The notes under the pieces: model-generated | The model's database searches: none | The model's input: the letters and a program-made list of their open reading frames with translations, nothing else | Told to the model about the DNA's origin: nothing | Position numbers and translations under genes: made by a program | Part shown: positions 13,080-24,352 of the stretch, piece by piece | How positions within the stretch are numbered: the first letter of the stretch is position 1 | Layout of the letters: each line of letters opens with the position of its first letter | Source of the DNA: Rhyacophila brunnea | Lineage: Eukaryota > Arthropoda > Insecta > Trichoptera > Rhyacophilidae | Length of the DNA stretch: 64,000 bases | Assembly: GCA_022495005.1 (NCBI GenBank) | Contig: JAGYXB010000612.1 | Span: 434,001-498,000, forward strand | Reading direction: 5' to 3'

Positions 13080-13300
13080 TTAGGGAATAGGGAATCCATA
13101 AATTCGCGCCTCTTCCTTTGGTTCATCGCCAACTCTCGCGCCTCCTGCCATGCTAGACCTGCAGCGCATCGATCGCTTTTGTATCACCGCTGCAGGGCGA
13201 GGGTGTGCCGTGATCAAGGAACGCAGAATTAATGGGAACTGAAATACCTAACGGGTGTGGAGTAACAGGCAACCAATCTCGAGTGAGGGAAAATATGGGA
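13080..13300. other. GC-richer segment, possible transposon remnant
   Basis: Includes GCAGCGCATCGATCGC, CCGCTGCAGGGCGAGGG and GGAGTAACAGGCAACC. The texture resembles the 5' region of a retroelement, but no domain or boundary can be shown. Confidence 0.3.
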
Positions 13301-13589
13301 TAAACTTAAACACGTGACAACAATACGTCATTCTAACCTTGTCTTTCGTTCTGACAACTGCTCTCGGTTTATGCACTGACACTCATTCAATATTGGTGTA
13401 TTTGAAGGTTGCAACACGGTTACAGCACGTCTATAATGTGTATTTTATTTTCGTATGAAACTCACACATTCAAAACTCTCTTTGGGGTATAGCCTATCGG
13501 AATTATACCTCTTATATTATGTCAATGGCTGTGATTAAAATATTTCAAATACAGAATTTTACGTACTTATTACAAAAAATCTTGAAAAA

Positions 13590-13665
13590 AAATCGTGTTA
13601 GGCGGGAGTCGAATCTGCGTTCATTGGAATCCGGCCAATGTGGTTTACAATCAATGATAAGTTTT
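13590..13665 (-). repeat. Degenerate tRNA-like module
   Basis: On the minus strand the segment contains AGATTCGACTCCC, close to a Pol III B-box (GGTTCGANTCC), preceded by a 4-bp stem TTGG/CCAA enclosing a 7-base loop in the anticodon-arm position. The D-arm is not convincing. Probably a tRNA-derived repeat or tRNA pseudogene. Confidence 0.35.
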
Positions 13666-13673
13666 TAAATTAA

Positions 13674-14037
13674 GAGCGTACATAAGTGAAACGGCAAATA
13701 ATTTTCAATTGTATGTGGAACAAAATTTCGGCCGCGTTGCCATTCGGAGAGCGATAGTCAAGGTGTCCGCACGTCGATTTGTTTTGTCATAGCGTCGGAT
13801 GAAAATATTCTTAAATCGTGTGAAGATGACTAAAAAACTTTACGTATGTACTTAAAAAAGAAAACATGTCAATGAATATACTATTATTATTACGAATATA
13901 ATAATAAACATAACATAAAAAGGACGCATGTTGAATTTTTATGACAAATTATATTTCGTTCGGTTCGCGTCATTTGCACAATCCGCGCATCGCCTATTCA
14001 CGATCTTTTTAGACCATGCCTCAGCTGAGGTATAGCC
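13674..14037 (+). mobile_element. TTAA-flanked DNA transposon, copy 2
   Basis: Begins after TTAA (13670-13673) with AGAGCGTACATAAGTGAAAC and ends ...GAGGTATAGCC before TCAA (14038-14041), one change from TTAA. The 364-bp body matches copy 1 (inverted) and copies 3 and 4: a non-coding core with AAAACATGTCAATGAATATA, then GGACGCATGTTGAATTTTT. It serves as the uninterrupted reference for the nested copy at 21383. Confidence 0.8.
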
Positions 14038-14042
14038 TCAAG

Positions 14043-14245
14043 AGCCAACCAATCGAACGTGAGTATTAACTATTGTAAAGATATGTCAATGAGAATTATC
14101 AGGCTTAATAAATTAAGATAACAGTTCAGAAAGCAAGGAGTGCATTTCTCAAAAAGAGAGGGTTTCTTCGCAGTTGAGATCTCAACCTATACTTGAGACT
14201 ACGTATGTTTTACTGTTTTACTATGGATCAAGATATATCACGGAT
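14043..14245 (+). pseudogene. LINE reverse-transcriptase remnant
   Basis: Starts CAACCAATCGAACGTG and follows the same order as 2740-2935 (ACCAATCGAACGTG, a TCAATGAGAA block, then AGATCTCAACCTA and CTTGAGACT). Many stops. A highly decayed copy of the LINE family at 2700-3345. Confidence 0.6.
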
Positions 14246-15085
14246 GTCGGATATATATATATCAATATATATTCTGTTTTTTAAATTATATTTTATTGTT
14301 TAATTTGTATTTTTTTGTATTATTGTTGTTTATTTTATTTTATTTCTTTTGTATAAAACTATTTTTGCTTTGTTTTTTTGTTTTTTTTTTGTTTTTTTTC
14401 TTGTTTTTTCTCTTATTGATTACTTGTAATTTTTATTCTAAATATCATGTTGTGAACGTCCTGAATTAATACTTTGTTATGTACTCAACGTGTCTTTTTC
14501 AAATATATAAATAAATTATATTGATATCAAATAATGCCTAAACCACCATCAATACCCCTATAATCATCATAATTCGGAAGAAAAATATTATATCTAAGTT
14601 GTGTGTTGTTAGTATAGTTGTAACTTTTAAAGAAACGAAACAAAGTGACAAAGTAAAATAGAAATAGTGAAAAAAGTACCGTTATTTTGATTTTACTTGA
14701 AGGGGCTAGAAGAATAGAGAGTAGGTAGTCGGGAATTAGCCCTTGACCGTCACTTCGGTGCGTCCGAATCTTATTCACCACCTTTTCGCGCCAAAGTATG
14801 CCCGTGAAATATTGATAATAATTATTACTTCAATCTTTATCTATGTCTTTTATCTTGTGTGAACAACGAAATAAAATTAATGTTTAAACCCTCCAAATCC
14901 ACGGTATTAATTATAGTGATACAAACCCTCCGACATAAACTCTTCCATATCAATACATATCAGTACAATTACTGAAAAGATTATACATGTTACGTTCTCA
15001 AATGAATGGGAAAGGAGTGAGAAATTAATTATTAAAACTAGAAAACTACAGATAAGAACCGAAAAGCTGAGAAATGTGAAATATA
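14246..15085. repeat. AT-rich and T-rich low-complexity stretch
   Basis: Contains (TA)n near 14250-14272 and a T/G-poor-complexity run at 14300-14420 made of TTTTGTTT units. Repeat partner 14615-14805 is listed separately. No gene seen. Confidence 0.6.
14615..14805 (-). repeat. Unclassified repeat, partner of 6197-6345
   Basis: Matches 6197-6345 in the order TTGTAACTTTTAAA, then GTGCGTCCGAATCTTATTC, then CTTTTCGCGCCAAAGT. The 84-codon minus-strand frame over it starts differently from the one at 6197, so conservation is at DNA level rather than protein level. Confidence 0.5.
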
Positions 15086-15087
15086 TA

Positions 15088-15687
15088 CACCCGATCCTCT
15101 TTTTGCACAGAGGATAGGTTCCAAACAATACCGTGCAAAACAAAACCGCGTAAAAAAGATAAGGTGCCCATACAAAAATGGTAAATAGGTTCCATTACTT
15201 AAAATCAACTGATAATACGAAATTCTTGAACTCAAAAATAAATCGAATTTATTTATTATTTATACATAAAAATATTTATACATTAAATACATAGTTTTCG
15301 ATTTAAATTAAATTTAGCATGAGAAATATATTCATTCAGTGTCGCTATTTGACAATAAACGTGTCCGTTTACTGCTGTTTTTCGCTGGCGAAAAATCACT
15401 CGCTGGAAATATTTAATGACGCTGACGCCAAACCACGCGGCGCGTCTCTCTTATCGAACCCGAAGTGACTGATTAGTGGCGCCATGTATGTACGCATGTA
15501 TATCTAGGCGGCATCGCAATTTTTTGATAAATATGGACATATGTACGCATTGTTATTCTTTTAAGTTTTTTTAAACCGTGTTAAAGCAAAAAAAAATCAG
15601 TGTAAATAAAAAATAATTGCTACTTTTTTTAAACCGTGTTATTTCGAAACCGTGCAAAAAAAGTCGTGCAAAAAAAAGGATCAGGTG
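15088..15687. mobile_element. TA-flanked element with GTGCAAAA motif repeats
   Basis: Flanked by TA dinucleotides (15086-15087 and 15688-15689). Its ends are inverted repeats (CACCCGATCCTCTTTTTGCA and, reversed, CACCTGATCCTTTTTTTTGC). Inside, the motif CCGTGCAAAA or a close variant (CCGCGTAAAA, CCGTGTTAAA, TCGTGCAAAA) recurs near both ends, as transposase-binding subterminal repeats do. A TA duplication fits Tc1/mariner-type mobilisation. There is no transposase frame in the 600 bp. Confidence 0.65.
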
Positions 15688-15689
15688 TA

Positions 15690-16889
15690 CATGGTTTAAA
15701 AGAGTGTGGACTACAATTTAGGTATTTTCATTATATATAAAATTGTATAGCGATTTCAGCGTGATTTTATTATTTCAGTTGAAACGGTAACTATGGACAA
15801 AATAATGTTCTCTACGTGCTGGCAATTTTGTATATAAATAAAGGAAGAAAATCTAGGATGTTTTCTCCAACCTTTGCTTGGTCAAGGTTTACTTCGAACA
15901 ACCGTTACAAAAAAAATCAATATTCTAAGATATTTTCAAGTGCATTCTGATTTTTTTCTTGTTCACGTCAATATTATTAGAGAAAACTTTCATCATTTTT
16001 TAAAATACAAAAACAGCCATTTTTACACAACATAATAAATACAAAAATATAAGACACATTGAATTGTCTTGCAATTTCCAGTTAGTCGAGACATTCTTTC
16101 ACTTTCAATAAAATGCATTTCTATTCTTCACAATTCTGTATAACATCAGGAAATAAATTGGTAATGCATTATACCTTTTTATTTATTTTTTAATAAATAT
16201 TGGTTTTAGTTCATTAACTACTGATTCCTTCGGAGAGTGTATGCTTTTTATTGTAATATAATATTATTGCATTTACTTTTTTATTTATTTAATTTCTTTA
16301 CTATATTTTATCATATAAATACGAGTAGTATTGTAAATTTTAAAAAGTTAATATTTATTATTTACAGTATAAAATATAACTTTGTTCTCGAAAACCAATG
16401 TGTAATTTCTTAAAAAAGAATTCTTCGAGAAATTCAAATTTTCAGCCACTTGATGTCTTGATTTTCTTTCAACATCACATTTTTATTCACTTTATTAATA
16501 TATGTTTATTAAGAAACTTCCGCTGGACTTGTTTTTGTCTTTAAATAATAAAATATTGCATTAATTGCAACTAGTTTATATTTTTTTCTAACAAATATGA
16601 TATTTTTCTAGTCTCTACATGACACATCTTTATTTTTGCTACTGACAGTTTTTGTTTGTGTTCGTTTCACTTTTAATAATGTTATACAGAAACTGTTTAT
16701 TTTCATTTGCGGATTATCTCGTTTTCGGTCGATAATTTTGATTTTACACATAAATATATTATAAGTATATAAATTGTTTCGTTTATAAACGAAAGTAAAA
16801 CAACATACATGCCAGTTATCTACAGTGCATCAGATGATAATAACATCTTTAATCATTGGCGGCGATGTTTTTTAAACTGTGGATTCATT
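15690..16889. other. AT-rich stretch, no gene seen
   Basis: No coding frame, repeat boundary or RNA motif that I can support. Confidence 0.5.
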
Positions 16890-17627
16890 TATTTATCTTG
16901 GGTCCCTTGTCACAAACGCTAATAATATGAGAAACGAAATAAAACCCCAGATCATCCTCGCCAACAGGTGCTATTTTGGTCTCCAAAAACGTATAAAGCA
17001 CTCTCAAGGAAAACAAAAACAACCGTATATACAACTCTCCTGCGCCTGATCTTATTATATATATCAGAATGCTGGAAACTCAGAAAACAAGATGAGAGAA
17101 ATATGGATATCTTTGAGTGAAGAGTTTTGAGAAGAATCTTTCGGGCTGTTCAAGAAAGTGGTATTTGGAGTTCAATGTGTAATGAAGAGCTATACATACT
17201 TTATGGGGGCGAAAAGATCACATGGCATATGAAAATGCAGAGACTGCGCTGGATTGGCCACGTGTATAGAATACCTGCAAGGCAGGCCATGTACAGACCT
17301 ACAAACTTATCTGGAAAATGGCTAAAAATGGAACTACAAACTACCATAGGACGCCATATAGAAAAACGTAATTCGAATGTCAGATTTTGCCAGTTACGAG
17401 TCGTGATTGGTAAGTTTTCAACAGTGGCTCCCCCATCTAATTCTCCAGATAAGTTTGTAGGTCTGTACGCAACCCACGATGGCAAGAGAAGATCTGGACG
17501 GCCGGAATTGAGATGGCTGGACTGTGCCACGGGAGATTTAAAAATACTCGGTCAAAGCAACTGGAGAATGTCCGCGCTAGATTGATTAAGTTTTTGAAGG
17601 AAGAGAAGACCCACCAAGGGTTGTAAT
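16890..17627 (+). pseudogene. LINE reverse-transcriptase C-terminus with a transposon inside
   Basis: The + strand reads YLGSLVTNANNMRNEIKPQI, then ILANRCYFGLQKRIKHS (about 16897-17000), with stops, then a 152-codon open frame (17127-17585). That frame holds LRRIFRAVQ-like, RLRWIGHVYRIPARQAMY and GKRRSGRPELRWLD, the standard order of motifs after the RT core in insect LINEs, and ends near HQGL-stop (17624). Between the second and third motifs sits a 172-bp TA element. Removing it together with one TA leaves ...QAMY joined to ATHDGKRR in the same frame. The copy is 5'-truncated and dead. Confidence 0.8.
17294..17465. mobile_element. TA-flanked MITE inserted in a LINE frame
   Basis: Perfect inverted ends (CAGACCTACAAACTTATCTG at the left, its exact complement at 17446-17465) of about 22 bp, flanked by TA on each side (17292-17293, 17466-17467). 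The 172-bp insert plus the duplicated TA equals 174 bases, 58 codons, so the host reading frame was kept and no stop was introduced. Non-autonomous; a Tc1/mariner-like origin is suggested by the TA target. Confidence 0.85.
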
Positions 17628-18523
17628 GCAGTTGAAATTTTTAAATGAAAACGAAGTTCTCTCCGAAAAAAAATATATTCGACAGTGTGTTATACAACCA
17701 TTGATACATAATTTATTAAGATATTTTATTTTTCACAATAGTATTTTTACTATGTTTACTTTTTAGTGGTTGATGACCTTTTATAAAACACCTTGTGACC
17801 CCCTGTGCTTGGAATCCGTGCAATATAGTATTGTAGCTGAATGCACTTTTCCCATCAATCTCAGTTTTATAAAAAAAATCATCAAAATCTTCCAAATACT
17901 ATACAGTCATTAAAATAATATATTATAATAAAAATATTTTTTTACGTAAATACATATTTGGTACTAGATAAATGAAAGTTGTTTAAAATCTACTTACATT
18001 AGGATTTCTAAATGTAATGAATGACCTGAATTGTAAATCATATTGCAATCAATAACTTAGAAAAACATCCGAATAAAAGTTTTTTGTAGGAAGAATAAAA
18101 AGAAATTTGTTCGAATAATTATCATTAGTCAATCTTTAAAATACATCGCCTAACTACTTAATAATTCACCATATTATCGACGATTCATGTTTTTTTTTAT
18201 TGTAGTCTGTTTTTTTTACAAAATGCTTTAATGATGGTAGACGGTTGGCAAAGAAAGATTCGCCGATGCAATTTTTCATGCAGCAATCATTTTCGGACGA
18301 TCGTGACTATTTTGCCATTTAAATTGAAATTGCAATTTTTATTAAAACAATGATTCAATTGTTTTAGAAATGTACCCAACGAAATTTCTAATAAGTAATT
18401 ATTTTAATTCCGGCAGAAGAAAATTTTTCACAAAACTAATAATTGTACCATACTAGCACTACATGACGTATCGGTGGCGAGTACACGGTACTAAGTGATT
18501 ATCTAACATTTACCTTAACTAAC
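17628..18523. other. AT-rich stretch, no gene seen
   Basis: No supported feature. T-runs near 18190 and 18210. Confidence 0.5.
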
Positions 18524-18533
18524 ATTTTTTTAA

Positions 18534-18777
18534 CACCCACGGTGGTCGCGCGGCTTGAGCGTTGGACTATCACGCCGTGGGTCTCGGGTTCGAATCCTGG
18601 GTCTGGCAAGTACACATATTGTTTTTCAATTTGTGTGTGAGTCAGGGTATGGACCTAATAGGTTGAGCAAGTGGCTGACATCCATTTCTCGTAGAAAACA
18701 AAATTTGTTAATACAAACCTCTACTCTGTGGAGGCCCATATGATCCTATAAGGATCGGACATGGTCGGAAAAAAAAT
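18534..18777 (+). mobile_element. SINE-A, full-length copy with target-site duplication
   Basis: The tRNA-like head contains an A-box-like GCGGCTTGAGCGTTGG and a B-box GGTTCGAATCC (18587-18597), so it carries an internal RNA polymerase III promoter. The body (GAGTCAGGGTATGGACCTAA, GTGGCTGACATCCATTTCTC) is followed by CTCTGTGGAGGCCC and a short hairpin around GATCCTATAAGGATC, then CGGACATGGTC and an A-rich tail. The insertion is bracketed by the 10-bp direct repeat ATTTTTTTAA (18524-18533 and 18778-18787). The 62-codon frame inside it is spurious. Movement would depend on a LINE reverse transcriptase. Confidence 0.9.
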
Positions 18778-19512
18778 ATTTTTTTAAGTATGCACGAGGA
18801 GAACTTGCTAAATATAATACAATATAATTGCCACGAATGGTGCAAACTTCAAATTAATTGTTACTAATACATTTGCATGTAATAAAATTGCATCCACCAA
18901 ACATTATAATATATTATTACCTTTCTTGCCGGGGCTAGAACCTGCTGTGGGTGATCAAATTATCAATCATGCTAATGATATATTTTGTTTTATTTGATTT
19001 TTTTTAAGTTTACATTTTCTTCTAGTGCTTCTACTCTACTTGGTGTAGTCGTACCGGATCACTTTTTTAATTGCGTCTGCTGCCCTCTATCTCTTCCTGC
19101 ACTTTGAGTTGGAATAAAACAGATTTCTGATTGCAGAAGTTGTGACCGAAATATGCAGTGACGTCCCTAGACAGTGTCGCTTTAAGCAGACTAATAATTT
19201 TGTCCCTTTCATTTTAGTCTCAAATTATATGTAAATTAGTTGATTAAATACCTACTTATTTTATTACATATTCATTTTCATCATTTTATTTATGTATTTA
19301 CATTAGACAAATGCAACAAAAATCTTGGAACAAAATACATATGTACACATCATCTATTGAGAATTTCCACAAAAGTTTTAGGTACGTGGAAGTCAAACTG
19401 AAGAAAAAACAAACGAAGATGTCTAAACTAAGGTACTTTATAACGAAGCGACCGCCCTTTTCAGTGCCAAGTAAATTTTATTAGGTAGATACCTGTAGGC
19501 TACCTATCTTTT

Positions 19513-19733
19513 TCCGACCATGTCCGACCCTAATATGATCATATGGGCCTCCACAGAGTGGTAACAGATTTTGTTTTTTTTACGAGAAATGGATGTCAGC
19601 CACTTGCTCAACCTATTAGGTCCATATCCTGACTCATACAAAAATTGAAAAACAATATGTGTACTTGCCAGACGCAGGATTCGAACCTGGGACCCACGAC
19701 GCTATAGTGCGACGCTTAATCCGCGCGGCCATC
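19513..19733 (-). mobile_element. SINE-A copy
   Basis: Minus-strand copy: tail at 19513-19560 (GACCATGTCCGACCC, CCTCCACAGAGTGG), body, then B-box complement GGATTCGAACC (19677-19687) and a tRNA-like head ending GCGCGGCCAT. Nearly complete, with a small deletion next to the tail. Confidence 0.88.
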
Positions 19734-20189
19734 GTTTTTTTTTTCATGCATATTTTTCTGTGAATATTGTTAATTTGTTGTCTTGAAAATACACATACAT
19801 AGACAGAAAATATACGTGATGTTTACAATAAAGTCGTGAGTTATTTCTCTCGTGGCTTGGCAGCACATACAAACTTTGGCGAGTTAACTCGTTTATTGTC
19901 ACTCTCCAGGTTAATGGAAAACCGCTTTTGATTTCAAGAGTTCATGTTTGGTCCTTTATAATATGCTGCCTTTAAGCACCACATGACCCACCTATCCCTA
20001 GGGGTAGTCACCAAAAATATGCAGCTTTGAGGCAAACTTTGCGGTATTCAAGAAATTTGCAGCATCGTATGGGGAGCGAGATAGTCCCGACTTCTCTGTA
20101 GACTCATCCATTTCAACTCGTGACACTCAGTATACGGATACACAGGGCGCTTAACGTCATCGGACAGTAGAGCCAGTCCTTTTTTTCTT

Positions 20190-20345
20190 TCTTAACTTCT
20201 TTCTTTAGATTCAGTGAAGTACGGCTGCGTTTCGGGATGGAATGAGCACTTACAATCACTTTTTCTGACACGTTTATAACATCATGGCTGCAGATACGTC
20301 ACGAAGGGTGGTGGTGAGAACCTAAATAGACTAGTTTCATCGCAA
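20190..20345 (+). pseudogene. Unidentified coding remnant shared with 61740-61900
   Basis: The plus strand reads CVSGWNEHLQSLFLT, then after a frame change a segment with RYVTKGGGENLN. The minus strand at 61740-61900 gives CGSVSGRNEHLKSILLDTF and then MTGGGGNLK. Conservation of SGxNEHLxS and TxGGGxNL between two separate loci suggests both derive from a coding repeat. I do not recognise the family. Both copies are broken. Confidence 0.4.
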
Positions 20346-20480
20346 CACTCCATTCCTATTCGAAGCAGCGGCAAACATGATCAAAATAGCCAAATTCATC
20401 GCCGACGACACAGAAAAAAGAAGAATTAATACATAACACAAAATTATTGATAATTCGTCATTCTTAGATTGTATTTTACA

Positions 20481-20943
20481 ACGTTTTTATTAGCTCGTAT
20501 TCTTGTTTATCCGGTGGTTGTTTGTCCAATATAAATCTTGCAATCGATTTTTAACTAACTTCCCGACTAGCTAGACATTTGAAACTTTTAGAATATATCA
20601 GAACACGATGCCAATGCATTCTTTTAATACTTTTAGCCATCTTTAAGCAGAATTGAATTCATTTTCAGTTAATTCTGTTTTGTATGGAAAGTTATTTCAG
20701 AAAAATCCGTAAAAAGTAAAAGACTATTATTGGTTGCTAAGAGGGTGGTCCTAGCAACTTAATTATTAATATATACGTGCGTTACTATGGAAATCAAAAT
20801 GACATTTCAGTATTCTATATTTGTTCGCTTGTTTTTTTATTTACTTCATATCAAGTAAAAGTTTGAGCATATTGAGCATAATAATTTAACAGAAAATTTT
20901 AAAACGTTGTATGTAAAAAGTTCTTTTTATCTTGTAATTATTT
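20481..20943. repeat. Unclassified 460-bp repeat, copy 1
   Basis: Starts ACGTTTTTATTAGCTCGTAT and runs through CTAGCTAGACATTTGAAAC, GGTGGTCCTAGC and GTGCGTTACTATGGAAATC to TTTTATCTTGTAATTATT. The same order recurs at 54468-54928 and, cut by the window end, at 63812-64000. No inverted ends, tRNA-like boxes or coding frame were found. Confidence 0.75.
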
Positions 20944-21378
20944 AATTTGACGCATTAGCAACCCAGTTACAAAGATTATATAATTATTTTTTTGCTGTAA
21001 GTGTATATTATTTGAAACTTTTCATTTTGTTCGCACAAAATTACGCATGCCCGTTTCTTACACAGAGACGTAATAACGGATACCGATGTCTTTTTTGTAA
21101 GTCATGTCACGGTAAATCCAGAGATAATCACCGATCGTCCCACTGTCTGTTACAGTTGACAGTATTTACCTCCTCCGAATACAAAATCCATCGTAGGCTT
21201 CGTTAATTACACTATCTCTTATGCAACGCCGTTTTACTTTGTTATGAAATAACGAAATTGCGACCTATTGGTTAACAAGAAGTTCGGTTTTGTTCCAATT
21301 GTGAAATTTGAATTCGGAATTTAGTATAAATATATATTTTTAGCTGAATCCTTACTTCAATTCGTGATGCATTTAATA
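20944..21378. other. No gene seen
   Basis: A 64-codon frame at 21012-21206 spans a less AT-rich patch (TCACGGTAAATCCAGAG and nearby) but has no motif I recognise. It may be another transposon fragment. Confidence 0.4.
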
Positions 21379-21382
21379 TTAA

Positions 21383-21958
21383 GAGCATACATAAGTGAAA
21401 GGGCAAATAATTTTCAACAGTAAGTGGGACGAAATTTTTCACTCGTCGCTAATCGGAGACCGACAGTCGAGGTGCAAGCACGTCAATTTGTTTTGTGATG
21501 GCGTCGGAGAAATATATTCTTAAATCGTGTAAAAATGACTAAAAACGTTTCCCATTTACTTGAAAAAGAAAACATGTCAATGAATATAATAGGTACTGTT
21601 CGGTTATCAGGAATACAGCGGAAAACACATTTTGAAAATAGCCGAAAAACTGGATAATTTGTTAGATTAATCTAACCAAACCTAACCAAACCTAACCTAA
21701 TCCAACCTAACCTAACCTAAACTAACCCAAACTAACAAATAATCCAGTATATCGGGTATTTTCAAAATGTGTTTTTCGCTGTATTCCTGATAACCGAACA
21801 GTACCATATAATATTATTATTAACAATAACATGACATTAAATGGACGCATGTTGAATTTTTATGACAAATTATATTTCGTTCGGCTCGCGTCATTTTCAC
21901 AATCCGCGCATCGCCTAGTCACGATCTTTATAGACCATGCCTCAACTGAAGTATAGCC
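21383..21958 (+). mobile_element. TTAA-flanked DNA transposon, copy 3, interrupted
   Basis: Intact TTAA on both sides (21379-21382 and 21959-21962). It matches the copy at 13674 on either side of a 213-bp insertion at 21593-21805. Without the insertion and one 8-bp duplication its length (355 bp) matches its sisters, so it was complete before being interrupted. Confidence 0.85.
21593..21805. mobile_element. Palindromic MITE with CCTAA core (family P1), copy 1
   Basis: The outer ends are perfect inverted repeats for at least 29 bp (GGTACTGTTCGGTTATCAGG at left), and the arms continue with few differences through ...ACTGGATTATTTGTTAG for about 75 bp. The centre is a run of CCTAA-type units (AACCTAACCTAACCTAA). 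It is flanked by the 8-bp duplication ATATAATA (21585-21592 and 21806-21813). It has no coding capacity. An 8-bp duplication with GG-starting ends is compatible with hAT, Merlin or P superfamilies; I cannot choose. Confidence 0.88.
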
Positions 21959-22105
21959 TTAAGTAAATTTTTCTTTAGCATTATAGAAACGGTCTTGTTA
22001 ATAAAAATAGAGATCGTCTCTGAAGCTGCGGATCTTAGATAAAAAAAGTGAGGTAAATTATATTACATAAATTACTATGTTCGATTCTAAGAGCATCATA
22101 CTACC

Positions 22106-22645
22106 AGCCTCCACAGATTGGAGGTTATAATATTCTTTATTTTTTTGTTTTTATAAAAAATGGATTTTAGCCACTTTTTCCACCTATTAGATCAGTGGTG
22201 CACAGTATATTTGAAGGAAGGGTCAATATATCCATATTTTAATTTTTCACGGGCCGCAGTGGAAAATGTTGAAAAGTAATGTTATATTATACTAGACGAG
22301 ACATACATTTTAATATTTTAAATTTAATGGTAACATATCAGCAAGGTACTTCAATCACTCACCATTCTACATTACATATAATATGTATTTGCACGATAGA
22401 ACTTACTGTATTTGAAATTAGAATTTCGTCGTATTCAATGAAAAATTTTGTGATGAAATACTTGTTATTTTGGGCCGCAACAAATGCCATTTAGGGCTGA
22501 ATGCAACCCACGGACCGCTTTTGTGCATCACTGTATTAGATCCATACTTTGGGATCGTAACACGCATTGAAAAAACAACACGTGAATTCGCCAAACCCAG
22601 GATCACAAGCAGAGACGTTACCATTCGTCCATCGTGGGTGTACAT
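22106..22645 (-). mobile_element. SINE-A copy split by a hAT-type element
   Basis: The tail half (CCTCCACAGATTGG ... CACCTATTAGAT) ends at 22192 and the head half resumes at 22542 (CCATACTTTGGG ... AACCCAGGATCACAAGC). Between them lies the 341-bp element at 22193-22533 plus its duplication. The B-box has decayed. Confidence 0.8.
22193..22533. mobile_element. Non-autonomous hAT-type element
   Basis: Starts CAGTGGTGCACA and ends TGTGCATCACTG, an inverted repeat of 12 bp with one mismatch. It is flanked by the 8-bp direct repeat TATTAGAT (22185-22192 and 22534-22541). CAGTG-type ends with an 8-bp duplication are hallmarks of the hAT superfamily. The interior carries GGGCCGCAGTGG near one end and GGACCGCTTTT near the other, as in many hAT relatives. 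The 71-codon frame inside is not a transposase. Confidence 0.85.
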
Positions 22646-22662
22646 GTAACCTAAATTTATAA

Positions 22663-22878
22663 TATGGATCTCCACATATTGGATATTGTTGTGAGGCAGT
22701 TGAGGTTACCAGTTTTTTTTTGTTTTTACAAGCAAAATGGATGATAAACACTTAATGAACATATTAGATCCACAATCTAGATCCAAACACACATTGAAAA
22801 ACAATATGTGAATTTGCCAGACCCAGGATTCAAACCCGGGACCCACGACATTATAATCCAACACGGTAAATGCTCAGC
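22663..22878 (-). mobile_element. SINE-A copy
   Basis: Minus-strand copy directly beside the split one: GGATCTCCACATATTGG (tail side), body with TTGAAAAACAATATGTGAAT, then CAGGATTCAAACCCGGG, the B-box complement, and a degraded head. Confidence 0.8.
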
Positions 22879-24352
22879 TATCCTGTGCGTAAATTGCTTA
22901 TATATTATATGGTTAGTGATTGTTTTTGGAGTCCAAGGAATGGTAAATTTGAATGGCCCATTAATATGTCATTCCAACAATTTATTAATTACATTGTCTT
23001 AATTATAAGAATACTATTTAATTTTTGTTGTATTATTGGTTATTATAAAAATATTTATATAAATAAAAATGATTTGGCGGTAGGTGTGTAACATGACGAG
23101 TTAAGATTTTACCACTCATTCCCTTGTAAATAAATCCTAACTTTTAGTAATTATCGTCTGTTCAAAAATAATTTTAAGACCCAGAGTTACAATATATAAT
23201 AAGCCCGGATGTGCGATATATACATAATGACTTGATTGAAACCAGCTGTAAAAGAAGCATTATTTATCGCATTGAACTTTCTGTGGCCAGCGTTGGAAGA
23301 TTTTGATTTGAAAAATGTGTGATTCAAACATGAATGGGTGACATGCTATACAGCGCGTGAAACACTGGCTTTTTTCGGTGTAAAAAATAAATTCATACCA
23401 GATCTTGGATAACCCTTAAAAATAATAGAATTATGCAAGTTTTAAATAAGATAAAAACTATTCAACAACGCTGTCAATATCATGATTACTAAACAAATAA
23501 TATTCTTGTACTCATCAAGGCGATAGTATTAATTTTATAATATCAATATATTCTGTTTAATGCTTCATGTGATCAATACACATCTGATTAGTAACCCTAG
23601 ATGTGTTGAAATATACAATCGAAAGGTTTGTTATTTTTATTTTATCGATCAATCATTTGTATTATTAAAGTAGAGGATTTGCTTTAATCTAAATAAAAAT
23701 TAAGCGTAGAAACATTACTTAAGAAATAAAACATTAATTGTCTTGAGTCAATATATATTAAATTGTAATACAAGTAGGTATACGTAAAACATATATATAT
23801 TTCTAGTAATCACTTAGCTTGGTGTTTTGATATCAATGTTAATCAATCTATTTAATGAGATATAAGAAGCAATGTATTTTTTTTCACTGTGCCAGATACA
23901 TATTATATGAAACTGATAAATAGTTAAACGCTTACAATACATCAATCATTTTTTTTCAACTGTAATATATATAAGGTGTTTTTATAATTATTTTTAAAGG
24001 TTAAATATATGTATGTTAATGAAAATTTAATTTGAAACGTGTTGATTATGAAAATTCACTTTGAATAATCTACCGTGTTAGTATGACCGCAAATTAGTAC
24101 TACGTCACGTGAAATACTGGTTAACTTGAGTAATAGGTTATATTATTTTGAGATTTGATCAATATTTCACGCGTTTATTAACTATTATAATAATATAACT
24201 TCCACAGTACTGCTTAATGTATTATATTTTTTCATTGACTCTACAATCAGATGTGCATCTAAGCCGCATCACGAAGAGGTTTCCTAAAGGCCTAATTACA
24301 CCGGCAGAATCGTAGACCCAACCAGATCTAACGATCCACAACTGTCGTAAGC
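22879..24352. other. AT-rich stretch, no gene seen
   Basis: No supported feature across about 1.5 kb. Confidence 0.5.

Noticed and set aside
17201..17530. 109-codon minus-strand frame
   Set aside because: Antisense to the LINE frame and spans the MITE palindrome; no motif of its own.
18555..18743. 62-codon open frame
   Set aside because: Lies entirely within the full-length SINE-A; its residues only reflect the SINE sequence and sister copies do not keep the frame.
21660..21740. True interstitial telomere tract
   Set aside because: The CCTAA run is short, imperfect, and sits exactly between the arms of a transposon with a target duplication; the same holds at 25464, 45301, 50480 and 60520.
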